The position numbers were made by a program, and so were the translations under genes. From NCBI GenBank assembly GCA_015229165.1, contig JADGCD010000007.1, positions 1 to 21,917 on the forward strand: 21,917 bases of DNA. The letters run 5' to 3'. The notes under the pieces are model-generated. The model was given only the letters and a program-made list of their open reading frames with translations. It was not told the DNA's origin and did no database searches. This stretch comes from Nitrospinota bacterium (GTDB lineage: Bacteria > Nitrospinota_A > UBA7883 > JADGGD01). Of this stretch, positions 8,006 through 15,275 are shown in pieces; position 1 is the first letter of the stretch; the number at the start of each line of letters is the position of its first letter.

Positions 8006-9316
8006 ATGACGACCCAGCTCTTGGCCGCCCGGCGCGGCGAAATCACCCCCGCCATGGAACAGTGCGCCGCCCGGGAGAAAATCTCCCCGGAAATCCTGCG
8101 CCAGCGAATCGCCGCCGGAACGGTGGTTATCACCAAAAACAACCGCCGCTCCATCGCCGGTCTAGCGGTGGGCGAGAGGCTGACCACCAAGGTCAACGCC
8201 AACATCGGCTCGTCCCGGGACGACGCCGACATGCAAAACGAGATCGACAAGCTCAAAGTGGCCATCCACGCCGGGGCCGACGCGGTGATGGACCTCTCCA
8301 CCGGCGGCGACATTCCCGCCATCCGGGCTGCGATTCTGGCCGACTGCCCTATTCCCCTCGGGACGGTGCCGATCTATCAGGTGGCCGCCGAAAACGTGGC
8401 CGCAGGGCTGCACCTGATGGACATGACCGGCGACCAGTTGCTTACCGCCATCGACCATCACGGCCGGGACGGGGTCGACTTCATCACCATCCATTGCGGC
8501 ATCACCCGGGAGTCGGTAAACCGGCACAAGGGGCAGGGACGGCTGCTGGACATCGTCTCGCGGGGGGGCTCGCTGCACGCCAAGTGGATCGAGTACCACG
8601 GCAAGGAGAACCCCCTCTACGAGCGGTACGACGAGTTGCTCGACATCGCCCGGGAATACGACATGACCCTGTCGCTCGGCGACGGCTATCGCCCCGGCTG
8701 TCTGGCCGACGCCACCGACCGGGCTCAGGTGCAGGAGACCATCATCCTGGGTGAGCTGGCCAAACGGGCCCGCGACGCCGGCGTGCAGGTCATGATCGAA
8801 GGGCCGGGACACATGCCGCTGGACCAGATCGTCGCCAACATGAAGCTGCAGAAGCGGCTCTGCGACAACGCCCCCTTCTATGTCCTCGGGCCGCTGGTCA
8901 CCGACGTAGCGCCCGGCTACGACCACATCACCAGCGCCATCGGAGGGACCGTGGCCGCCGGGGCGGGGGCCGATTTCCTCTGCTACGTCACCCCGGCGGA
9001 GCATCTGCGCCTGCCGACGTTGCAGGATGTCCACGAAGGGGTCATCGCCACCCGGATCGCCGCCCACGCCGGTGACATCGCCAAGGGGATCCCCGGCGCC
9101 CGCGACTGGGACGACAACATGGCCCGCGCCCGCAAACGGCTCGACTGGAACGAGCAGTACCGCCTTGCCATCGACCCGGAGCGGGCCCGCGCCCGCCGGG
9201 CGGAGACCAATCCGTCGGACGACTCGGTTTGCACCATGTGCGCCGCCCTTTGCTCCATCAAGACCGGCAACGACGACTACGCTGCGCTGGCCGCCGGGGA
9301 GAAGAAGGGCTCGTAA
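8006..9316 (+). CDS. thiC: Phosphomethylpyrimidine synthase ThiC
   Basis: Radical-SAM enzyme that rearranges aminoimidazole ribotide (AIR) to hydroxymethylpyrimidine phosphate, the pyrimidine half of thiamin. The 436 residues match the short ThiC form common in anaerobes, without the N-terminal extension of the roughly 600-residue form. Family stretches include VNANIGSSRDD, ADAVMDLSTGGDI, DFITIHCGIT, LSLGDGYRPGC and EGPGHMPLDQI. The [4Fe-4S] motif near the C-terminus is C409-x2-C412-x3-C416, the compact spacing of the short form rather than CX2CX4C. I chose the ATG at 8006 (MTTQLLAARRGEITPAM) because GGAGAG lies seven bases upstream and the family starts there; the in-frame region further upstream is the riboswitch. 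It heads a tightly spaced operon. Confidence 0.97.
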   Translation: MTTQLLAARRGEITPAMEQCAAREKISPEILRQRIAAGTVVITKNNRRSIAGLAVGERLTTKVNANIGSSRDDADMQNEIDKLKVAIHAGADAVMDLSTGGDIPAIRAAILADCPIPLGTVPIYQVAAENVAAGLHLMDMTGDQLLTAIDHHGRDGVDFITIHCGITRESVNRHKGQGRLLDIVSRGGSLHAKWIEYHGKENPLYERYDELLDIAREYDMTLSLGDGYRPGCLADATDRAQVQETIILGELAKRARDAGVQVMIEGPGHMPLDQIVANMKLQKRLCDNAPFYVLGPLVTDVAPGYDHITSAIGGTVAAGAGADFLCYVTPAEHLRLPTLQDVHEGVIATRIAAHAGDIAKGIPGARDWDDNMARARKRLDWNEQYRLAIDPERARARRAETNPSDDSVCTMCAALCSIKTGNDDYAALAAGEKKGS

Positions 9317-9319
9317 TCG

Positions 9320-10024
9320 TTGCGCCACTTTCTGGTCGCCCCCGACCGCATCGTCGATGGCGTGGTCACCCTCGACCGGGACGACGCCCGCCACGTGGCG
9401 ACCGTGCTTCGCATGCGCCCCGGCGACGAGATCGTCGTCTCCGCCGACGGACGAAGGTGGCGTTGCCGCCTATCGACCGTTACACCGACCGGAGCGACCG
9501 CCGAAACGCTGGACGAGGCGCCCCTCCCTCCTCCCGAAACACCGGTGACGCTGGTTCAGGCGGTTCCAAAGGGGAAAAAGATGGACGACATCATCCGGAT
9601 GGCCACCGAAATCGGGGTTGACCGGATCGTCCCCCTGATTCTCTCCCGGTGCGAGGGGAGGCCGACCCCCGACAAGATCGAACGGTGGCAGGCCATCGCC
9701 CTGTCCGCCGACAAACAGTCCCGCAGTCTGCGCCCGACAGTGGTGGCGGCTTCGGCGACCCTCGACTCCCTCATTGTGGACGCCGGGTTGAAGCTTCTCC
9801 TCTGGGAGGGGGAGGCCCCCTCCCTCCCGACGGCCCTGGCCAACCACCCGGCGCCACGGCAGGTTACCCTCCTGATCGGCCCCGAGGGGGGAATCGCCGA
9901 CGACGAATACCGTCGGCTCGTGGCGCAGGGGTTCCTCCCCGTGTCGCTGGGGCCGAAAATCCTCCGGACCGAAACCGCCGGGGCCGCTGCGCTGGCGGCG
10001 CTGCGCTCCCATCTCGACCGATAA
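9320..10024 (+). CDS. rsmE: 16S rRNA m3U1498 methyltransferase RsmE
   Basis: SAM-dependent SPOUT-class methyltransferase that modifies U1498 of 16S rRNA in the 30S subunit. 234 residues, close to the usual 240. The N-terminal PUA-like part contains DDARHVATVLRMRPGDEI (21-38). The central PKGKKMDDIIRMATEIGVD (83-101) is the family's 'K-x-x-K-x-D-x-x-I-x-K-x-T-E-L-G' equivalent. The knotted SAM site is formed by LLIGPEGGI (184-192) and LGPKILRTETAGAAALAAL (210-228). The start is a TTG, three bases after the thiC stop, chosen because family homology starts with MRxF. The stop overlaps the next gene as TAATG. Oddity: the usual AxEQ motif reads ADKQ (130-133). Confidence 0.95.
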   Translation: MRHFLVAPDRIVDGVVTLDRDDARHVATVLRMRPGDEIVVSADGRRWRCRLSTVTPTGATAETLDEAPLPPPETPVTLVQAVPKGKKMDDIIRMATEIGVDRIVPLILSRCEGRPTPDKIERWQAIALSADKQSRSLRPTVVAASATLDSLIVDAGLKLLLWEGEAPSLPTALANHPAPRQVTLLIGPEGGIADDEYRRLVAQGFLPVSLGPKILRTETAGAAALAALRSHLDR

Positions 10025-11178
10025 TGCGCACCATCAATATTTCCGAAAAGGCCGCCGACATCCATTCGTTCATCGTGATGGACGTTCTGGAACGGGCCAA
10101 GGAGCTGGAAAAGGCCGGGGCCGACATCGTCCACTTCGAGATCGGCGAGCCCGATTTCGACACCCCCGATGTGGTCAAGAAGGCGGGGATCGCCGCCATC
10201 GAAGCGGGGAAGACCAAGTACACCGCCTCGCTGGGGTTGCGGGAGCTGCGCAACGCCATCGCCGACCACATGCGGGACACCTATGGCGTCACCATCCAGC
10301 CGGAACAGGCACTGGTGACGTCGGGAACTTCCAACGCCCTCTTTCTGGCGCTGGCGGCGATCATCGATCCGGGGGACGAGGTGATCATGTCCGACCCCGG
10401 TTACGCATGCTATCCGAACTTCGTCAGCTTCCTCGGCGGCAAACCGGTCACCGTTCCGTTGCTCGAAAGCGAGCGATGGCAGTTCTCTCCCGACCGGATC
10501 GCCGCGAAGATCACCCACCGGACGAAGGCGATCCTGGTCAACGCCCCCGCCAACCCGACCGGCATGCTGCTGGACGACGCGGTGATGGAGAAGATCGCCT
10601 CCCTTGGCCCGCTGGTCATCTCCGACGAGATCTATCACGGGATGGTCTACGAGGGGAAAGCCCGGTCGATGCTGGAGTTCACCGACCACGCTATCGTCAT
10701 CGACGGTTTTTCCAAACGGTACGCCATGACCGGCTGGCGCCTCGGCCACGCCATCGCCCCTCTCCCCTATCTTCGTCCGCTCCAGAAGATGCAGCAGAAC
10801 TTCAACATCAGCGCCAACTCCTTCGTCCAGTGGGGGGGCGTGGCGGCGCTGCGGGAGGGGGCGTCGTTCGTCGAAGAGATGCGGGCCGTCTTCGCCCTAC
10901 GGCGGACCGCCATGATCGATGGGCTCCGCTCCATCGGGTTCCCCGTGCCGACGCCGCCGCAGGGGGCCTTCTACGTCATGGTCGACGCCCGCCGCTATTG
11001 CGCCGATTCGCTGAAGCTTTCCTCCGACATTCTTGAAGAGGCGCACGTCGCCGTGACGCCAGGGATCGACTTCGGACCGGGGGGGGAAGGATACCTGCGT
11101 CTCTCCTTCGCCACTTCGGTGGAGAACATCGCCCGGGGGATCGAGCGTTTGGGGCGCTTCTTCACCAACCGGCGTTAG
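10024..11178 (+). CDS. PLP-dependent class I aminotransferase
   Basis: Cytoplasmic fold-type I aminotransferase, 384 residues. PLP-binding features: SGTSNA (100-105) for the phosphate, NAPANPTG (173-180) with the ring-contacting Asn, SDEIY (200-204) with the Asp and Tyr for the pyridine ring, and GFSKRYAMTGWRLG (228-241) with the Schiff-base Lys231. A C-terminal YLRLSFA carries the Arg that binds the substrate carboxylate. The N-terminal DIVHFEIGEPDFDTP is typical of the aspartate/alanine aminotransferase group (subgroup I-gamma type). Substrate specificity cannot be read from the sequence. The start overlaps the rsmE stop by one base, so expression is coupled. The in-frame region upstream to 9649 lies within rsmE and is not part of the gene. 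Confidence 0.93.
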   Translation: MRTINISEKAADIHSFIVMDVLERAKELEKAGADIVHFEIGEPDFDTPDVVKKAGIAAIEAGKTKYTASLGLRELRNAIADHMRDTYGVTIQPEQALVTSGTSNALFLALAAIIDPGDEVIMSDPGYACYPNFVSFLGGKPVTVPLLESERWQFSPDRIAAKITHRTKAILVNAPANPTGMLLDDAVMEKIASLGPLVISDEIYHGMVYEGKARSMLEFTDHAIVIDGFSKRYAMTGWRLGHAIAPLPYLRPLQKMQQNFNISANSFVQWGGVAALREGASFVEEMRAVFALRRTAMIDGLRSIGFPVPTPPQGAFYVMVDARRYCADSLKLSSDILEEAHVAVTPGIDFGPGGEGYLRLSFATSVENIARGIERLGRFFTNRR

Positions 11179-11199
11179 CCTCGTGCTACCATCGACGCC

Positions 11200-12246
11200 A
11201 TGAACCAGACGACCGCCGAAACCCGCGTCATCGCCACCTGTCTGGTGGTCATCACCTTCATCGCCCTCGGCTTCGCCCTTGCCTACCTGAAACCGGTGCT
11301 GGCCCCTTTCACCCTGTCGCTCCTGTTCGTGCTTGCCCTCAATCCGTTCATCGACGTTCTCGAACAGAAGGCCCGCCTCTCCCACGCCCTGTCGGTGGTG
11401 ATTACGCTGGTGGTGGCGGCGGCGCTGCTCCTCGGCTTTGGCGCCATGCTCTCGGTGTCGGTGGTCAACATCGCCGAAAACGCCGATGTATACCGGGTCG
11501 AGCTGACCCGGCTGATGGAGAGCATGACCCGTTGGTTCCCGAGCCTGCATTTGGAAAATGGGGCCGGCCAGATGGCCGCCTCACTCCCCAATGCGCCGCT
11601 GGAGAGCCTCAACGGTTTCATCGCCGGATTCGTGGGGGGGCTTTTCAACCTCCTGTCCAACGGCTTCCTGATTCTGGTCTTTTCGATGTTCCTGCTGGTC
11701 GGTCAGGCCACCCGAACCGATCCGGAGGGGACGGGGCTCTTCCCGGAGACCCTCCGGAGCGTCCAACGGTACCTGATGCTCAAGGCGGCGGTTTCGGCGG
11801 CCACCGGGCTGTTGCACGGGCTGATTCTCTGGGCGCTGGGGGTCAAGTTCGCTTTCATCTTCGGCGTTCTGGCCGGGCTGCTCAATTTCATCCCAACCTT
11901 CGGCCCGGTGATCGCCGTTCTGGCGCCGTTGCCGTTCCTTCCTCTCTCCCCCGACCTGACGATCGTCACCGGCTCCCTGGCGATCATCCTCCCGTCGCTT
12001 CTCCATTTCACCGGCGGCAGCGCCGTGGAGCCTCGCATCTTCGGTGGCTCGCTGGATCTGTCGCCGGTGACGATCCTGTTGTCGCTGATCTTTTTCGGCA
12101 TGATCTGGGGTGTGGTGGGAATGTTCATTTCGACCCCTTTGACCGGGGCGCTCAAGATCGCCCTTGAGAAAAGCGACTACACCCGCCCGGTGGCTCTTTT
12201 CATGGCCGGACGAGTGGAAGAGGCGCTCGGCGGCATGAAAGGCTGA
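11200..12246 (+). CDS. AI-2E/PerM family membrane transporter
   Basis: A 348-residue inner-membrane protein of the PerM/YhhT/TqsA (AI-2E transporter) superfamily, of normal length. There are about seven or eight hydrophobic segments: near 12-45, 63-88, 145-168, a cluster at 205-290 and one at 295-330. The family-typical LLNFIPTFGPVIAVLAPLPF (about 227-246) follows a soluble loop (about 95-140), and VEPRIFGGSLDLSPVTILL (about 276-294) precedes the last helices. Members export various small molecules or ions; the signal AI-2 is only one proposed substrate, so the name should not be taken literally. It begins 21 bases after the aminotransferase and is probably the last gene of the thiC operon. 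Confidence 0.9.
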   Translation: MNQTTAETRVIATCLVVITFIALGFALAYLKPVLAPFTLSLLFVLALNPFIDVLEQKARLSHALSVVITLVVAAALLLGFGAMLSVSVVNIAENADVYRVELTRLMESMTRWFPSLHLENGAGQMAASLPNAPLESLNGFIAGFVGGLFNLLSNGFLILVFSMFLLVGQATRTDPEGTGLFPETLRSVQRYLMLKAAVSAATGLLHGLILWALGVKFAFIFGVLAGLLNFIPTFGPVIAVLAPLPFLPLSPDLTIVTGSLAIILPSLLHFTGGSAVEPRIFGGSLDLSPVTILLSLIFFGMIWGVVGMFISTPLTGALKIALEKSDYTRPVALFMAGRVEEALGGMKG

Positions 12247-12281
12247 ACCGCAGTACTGCCCCCTTCCCCACAGAAGACCCA

Positions 12282-12310
12282 TTGCCGTTCGGCCGGAAGG
12301 CTCCCATACT
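12282..12310 (+). promoter_or_regulatory. sodB: Candidate sodB promoter
   Basis: TTGCCG (12282-12287), 17 bases, then CATACT (12305-12310): four of six matches at each hexamer with ideal spacing, predicting a start near 12317 and a short leader. AAAGGAG (12319-12325) precedes the ATG at 12335. A perfect palindrome GCAGTACTGC (12250-12259) lies upstream and may be a regulator site. Confidence 0.5.
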
Positions 12311-12334
12311 GGGGTGAGAAAGGAGCGTGACACC

Positions 12335-12940
12335 ATGACACACGCCACCGACGAAAAGAGCATCATCCTCCCCGATCTCCCCTACCCCATCGGCGCATTG
12401 GCGCCGGTTCTCTCCGAAGAGACGCTGCGTTTCCATTACGGCAAGCACCATCAGACCTATGTCGACAAGCTCAACAGCCTGCTCCCCGCGTCACGCTTTG
12501 TCGGCGCTTCACTCGACACACTGGTGAAAGAGGCGGAGGCGGGCCCGCTCTTCAACAACGCCGCCCAGATCTGGAACCACACTTTCTACTGGAACGGTCT
12601 CTCTCCCGACGGGGGGAAGAAACCGCAAGGGGGGCTGGCGAAAGCTATCGACGACTCTTTCGGTTCCTTCGATGCGTTCAAGGCCAAATTCACCGAGACC
12701 GGGCTGAACCTTTTCGGCTCCGGCTGGGTATGGCTGGTCAAAGGGACCGATGGCAAGGTGGCCGTTATCCCCGGCGCCAACGCGGCCAATCCACTACGCG
12801 ACGGGCTCCGTCCCCTGCTGACGGTCGATGTCTGGGAGCATGCCTTCTACATCGACTACCGAAACGGCAAGAAGGCCTATCTCGACGCGATATGGGAGAT
12901 TGTGAACTGGCGGTTCGCCGAGGAAAACTTCGCCCGCTGA
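12335..12940 (+). CDS. sodB: Superoxide dismutase [Fe]
   Basis: Dismutates superoxide to oxygen and hydrogen peroxide in the cytoplasm. 201 residues, standard length. The metal ligands are His34 (in RFHYGKHH), His82 (in NNAAQIWNHTFYW), Asp165 and His169 (in DVWEHAFYIDY). Gln78 in AAQxWNH is at the position that marks iron-type enzymes; manganese enzymes place the equivalent Gln in the second domain. The start at 12335 is chosen because AAAGGAG lies nine bases upstream; the GTG at 12314 would overlap the ribosome-binding site. No export signal is present. It stands alone with its own promoter. Together with rubredoxin and the ferritin-like protein in this window it points to an organism that meets oxygen but is not a simple aerobe. 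Confidence 0.96.
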   Translation: MTHATDEKSIILPDLPYPIGALAPVLSEETLRFHYGKHHQTYVDKLNSLLPASRFVGASLDTLVKEAEAGPLFNNAAQIWNHTFYWNGLSPDGGKKPQGGLAKAIDDSFGSFDAFKAKFTETGLNLFGSGWVWLVKGTDGKVAVIPGANAANPLRDGLRPLLTVDVWEHAFYIDYRNGKKAYLDAIWEIVNWRFAEENFAR

Positions 12941-12948
12941 CAAAAAAT

Positions 12949-12972
12949 GGGGCGACCTCAAAAGGTCGCCCC
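12949..12972 (-). terminator. Rho-independent terminator of ettA
   Basis: GGGGCGACCT-CAAA-AGGTCGCCCC is a perfect ten-base-pair stem with a four-base loop. Read on the minus strand, it is followed by ATTTTTT, a proper U-tract, and lies 33 bases after the ettA stop. On the plus strand there is no U-tract, but the stem also sits eight bases after the sodB stop and may protect that transcript's 3' end. Confidence 0.9.
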
Positions 12973-13005
12973 GACTGGCTCGCCGGTTGCAGCCCTTGGC
13001 GGGGG

Positions 13006-14679
13006 CTATTTTAGCGTCAGCTTCTTGTACTTGCTGCGCCGATTCTCTTCCCTGCCCCCCAACTCTTTCATCTTCACCGCTTCGTACTCGGCGAAGTTCC
13101 CTTCGAACCAGCGAATCTTCCCCTCCCCTTCGAAGACCATCAGGTGGGTGCATATCCGGTCGAGAAAGAAGCGGTCGTGGCTGATGACCATGACGCAGCC
13201 GGGGAAGTCGAGGAGCGCGTCTTCCAGCGCCCGTAGCGTGGTGACGTCGAGGTCGTTGGTCGGCTCGTCCAGCAACAGGGTGTTGCCGCCGGCCTTGAGG
13301 AGTTTGGCCAGATGGACCCGGTTCCGCTCGCCGCCGGAGAGGTCTCCGACCTTTTTCTGCTGGTCGGGCCCCTTGAAGTTGAACCGCCCCACATAGGCCC
13401 TGGCGTTCATCTGGCGCCCGCCGATGTCGATGACGTCGGCGCCTCCCGTGATCTCTTCGAAGACCGATTTACCCCCAGCCAATTCGTCCCGGTGTTGATC
13501 GACGTAGGAGAGGGCCACCGTTTTGCCGACCCGGATGCTCCCGGCGTCGGGGGTGTCCTGCCCCACGATCATCCTGAACAGGGTGGTCTTGCCGACGCCG
13601 TTGGGACCGATGAGGCCGACGATGGCGCCGGGAGGGACGATGAACGACAGGTCGCCAAAGAGGCTCCGTCCGCCGAACCCTTTTCCCACCCCCTCGGCCA
13701 CAATGACCTCGTCGCCCAATTGTGGGCCGGGGGCGATCTGGATGTCCAGCGAGGTGACGTCGACCTCCTTGTGCGAGGCCGCCAGTTGTTTGAACTCCTT
13801 CACGCGCGACTTGCTCTTGGTCCGCCGGGCGCCGGGATTGCTCTTGATCCAGGCCAGCTCCTGCTCGATATGTTTGCGGTTCGACGCCGCCTGTTTTTCG
13901 GAGAGGGCCATCCGGGCCGCCTTGGCCTCCAGCCAGGCCGAGTAGTTTCCCTCAAACGGAATGCCGCGACCGTTGTCCAACTCCAGAATCCACTGGGTGA
14001 TGTTGTCGAGGAAGTAGCGGTCGTGGGTGACGACGATCACGTTTCCCGGATAGGCGCGAAGCTGCCCTTCGAGCCACTCCACGGTCTCGGCATCCAGATG
14101 GTTGGTCGGCTCGTCCAGCAACAGGATGTCGGGCTTTTGCAGAAGCAGTTTACACAGCGCCACCCGGCGCCGCTCACCGCCGGAGAGGGTCTCGACCTTC
14201 TGGTCATCGGGGGGGAGCACCAGCGCGTCCATGGCCACGGCGACCTGCCGGTCCAACTCCCAGCCATCGACGGCGTCGATCTTGTCCTGGAGCCTGCCCA
14301 TCTTCTCCATGAGCGCGTTCATCTCGTCGTCGTCCATCGGCTCGGCCATCTTCATGGAAATGGCGTTGAACTCTTCGATCATCCCCTTGATCTCGGCGAA
14401 CGCCTCTTCCACGTTCTCCCTCACTGTTTTGTCGGGGGTCAGGCGGGGCTCCTGCGCAAGGTATCCGACCCGGATCCCCTTTTTCGGCTCCGCCATGCCG
14501 GTAAAGTTGGTGTCTTCCCCGGCCATGATCTTGAGCAGGGTCGATTTTCCCTGACCGTTCTCGCCGACGATGCCGATTTTCGCCCCGTGGTAGAAGGAAA
14601 GATTGATGTTCTCCAGTACGGTTTTCTGGGGGTATGCCTTGGTGAGCTGGCTGATGGTGAAAATGAACTCTCCGGCCAT
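13006..14679 (-). CDS. ettA: Energy-dependent translational throttle protein EttA (ABC-F)
   Basis: Soluble ABC-F ATPase that binds the ribosomal E site and gates the first elongation steps according to ATP/ADP. 557 residues, matching the EttA length. First ABC domain: Walker A GENGQGKST (39-47), signature LSGGE (165-169), Walker B LLLDEPTN (186-193). Second: Walker A GPNGVGKTT (358-366), signature LSGGE (447-451), Walker B LLLDEPTN (468-475). The ABC1 'arm' insertion is at about 93-140, and the P-site-interacting linker (PtIM, rich in Lys/Arg) at about 245-315. I chose the ATG at 14679 (MAGEFIFTISQLTKAYPQK) because family homology starts there and AAGGA lies upstream; an extension to 14724 is not supported. 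It ends at a strong terminator. Single gene, divergent from the HTH regulator. Confidence 0.97.
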   Translation of the reverse strand: MAGEFIFTISQLTKAYPQKTVLENINLSFYHGAKIGIVGENGQGKSTLLKIMAGEDTNFTGMAEPKKGIRVGYLAQEPRLTPDKTVRENVEEAFAEIKGMIEEFNAISMKMAEPMDDDEMNALMEKMGRLQDKIDAVDGWELDRQVAVAMDALVLPPDDQKVETLSGGERRRVALCKLLLQKPDILLLDEPTNHLDAETVEWLEGQLRAYPGNVIVVTHDRYFLDNITQWILELDNGRGIPFEGNYSAWLEAKAARMALSEKQAASNRKHIEQELAWIKSNPGARRTKSKSRVKEFKQLAASHKEVDVTSLDIQIAPGPQLGDEVIVAEGVGKGFGGRSLFGDLSFIVPPGAIVGLIGPNGVGKTTLFRMIVGQDTPDAGSIRVGKTVALSYVDQHRDELAGGKSVFEEITGGADVIDIGGRQMNARAYVGRFNFKGPDQQKKVGDLSGGERNRVHLAKLLKAGGNTLLLDEPTNDLDVTTLRALEDALLDFPGCVMVISHDRFFLDRICTHLMVFEGEGKIRWFEGNFAEYEAVKMKELGGREENRRSKYKKLTLK

Positions 14680-14725
14680 GAGTCGGTAATTCCTTGATCG
14701 AGAACAGTTTGTATAGGTCCCCACC

Positions 14726-14740
14726 GCCGGAAGGTCCGGC
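14726..14740. repeat. Short inverted repeat upstream of ettA
   Basis: GCCGGA-AGG-TCCGGC: six-base arms with a three-base loop, 47 bases upstream of the ettA start. It could be a leader hairpin or a binding site. Apart from this dyad and the promoter at 14834, the 221-base gap (14680-14900) holds nothing I recognise. Confidence 0.3.
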
Positions 14741-14833
14741 AGGAAGGGGGTCTTGACGGAGCTGTCATTGTACTAAAGACCGGCGGTCAGGTGAAAGGGC
14801 TATCCTTTGCGGCGCCGGTTTCGGTAAGAGAGT

Positions 14834-14873
14834 TTGACAACGAACGGTCGCAAGCCCATCTTATGTCTAAGAT
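14834..14873 (+). promoter_or_regulatory. HTH-gene promoter with overlapping dyad operator
   Basis: A perfect -35 TTGACA (14834-14839), 17 bases, then a weak -10 CATCTT (14857-14862). The dyad ATCTTA-TGTC-TAAGAT (14858-14873, perfect six-base arms) covers the -10 and the start point. This is the standard layout for an autorepressed regulator; the regulator is encoded 28 bases downstream. Confidence 0.5.
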
Positions 14874-14900
14874 AGGCTATTTATACTTGGGAGCAAGAAA

Positions 14901-15272
14901 ATGAGAACGGGGCGACGGGTGACGGGAAAAGGGGTGGGCTCGTTCAAGGAGCGGCTGAAAGTTCTCATGGGGGACGACAAGCCCTATGCCTGGTGCCGCA
15001 AGGTGCAGATCGAAAAGGGGCTCTTCCAGTATTATTGGCAGAAGGGAAAAATCCCGAAGTACGAGAACCTTCTCAAGATCCGCAACTATACCGGATGTTC
15101 GCTCGATTGGCTGATGACTGGCGAGGGGGATCCCTTCCCTGACCGGCTGGAGAGCGTCATCGACTCGCTGGCGTCTCTGCTGACCGAGGTGGACGGGCAG
15201 ATCAACCGGCTGGAGGGGCATCTTGCCCGCTTGCGAAGCATCCGCCAGGAGATCGGCGCGCTGAAACCATAG
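14901..15272 (+). CDS. Small HTH regulator related to phage CI repressors
   Basis: A 123-residue protein. Residues 14-77 match the phage CI-repressor type HTH domain: FKERLKVLM, then YAWCRKVQIEKGLFQYYWQKGK (29-50, the recognition region), then NYTGCSLDWLMTGEGDPF (62-79), a wording typical of this family. Residues 83-120 form a probable coiled coil (RLESVIDSLASLLTEVDGQ), so it is likely a dimer. It lacks the C-terminal S24 autopeptidase domain of SOS-cleavable CI proteins, so it is not an obvious RecA-controlled switch. The start is preceded by GGGAG at seven-base spacing. The upstream dyad suggests autoregulation. No other phage genes are nearby, so it may be a domesticated remnant or a chromosomal regulator. 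Its stop is only three bases from the convergent regulator gene. Confidence 0.82.
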   Translation: MRTGRRVTGKGVGSFKERLKVLMGDDKPYAWCRKVQIEKGLFQYYWQKGKIPKYENLLKIRNYTGCSLDWLMTGEGDPFPDRLESVIDSLASLLTEVDGQINRLEGHLARLRSIRQEIGALKP

Positions 15273-15275
15273 CGA

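Noticed and set aside
14882..14887. TATACT as the -10 of the HTH gene
   Set aside because: It would start transcription inside or after the ribosome-binding site at 14889-14893, and no -35 is at the right distance.
14901..15272. Prophage remnant
   Set aside because: Only the CI-like HTH gene is phage-related; flanks are ettA and a signalling operon, with no integrase, tRNA or direct repeats.
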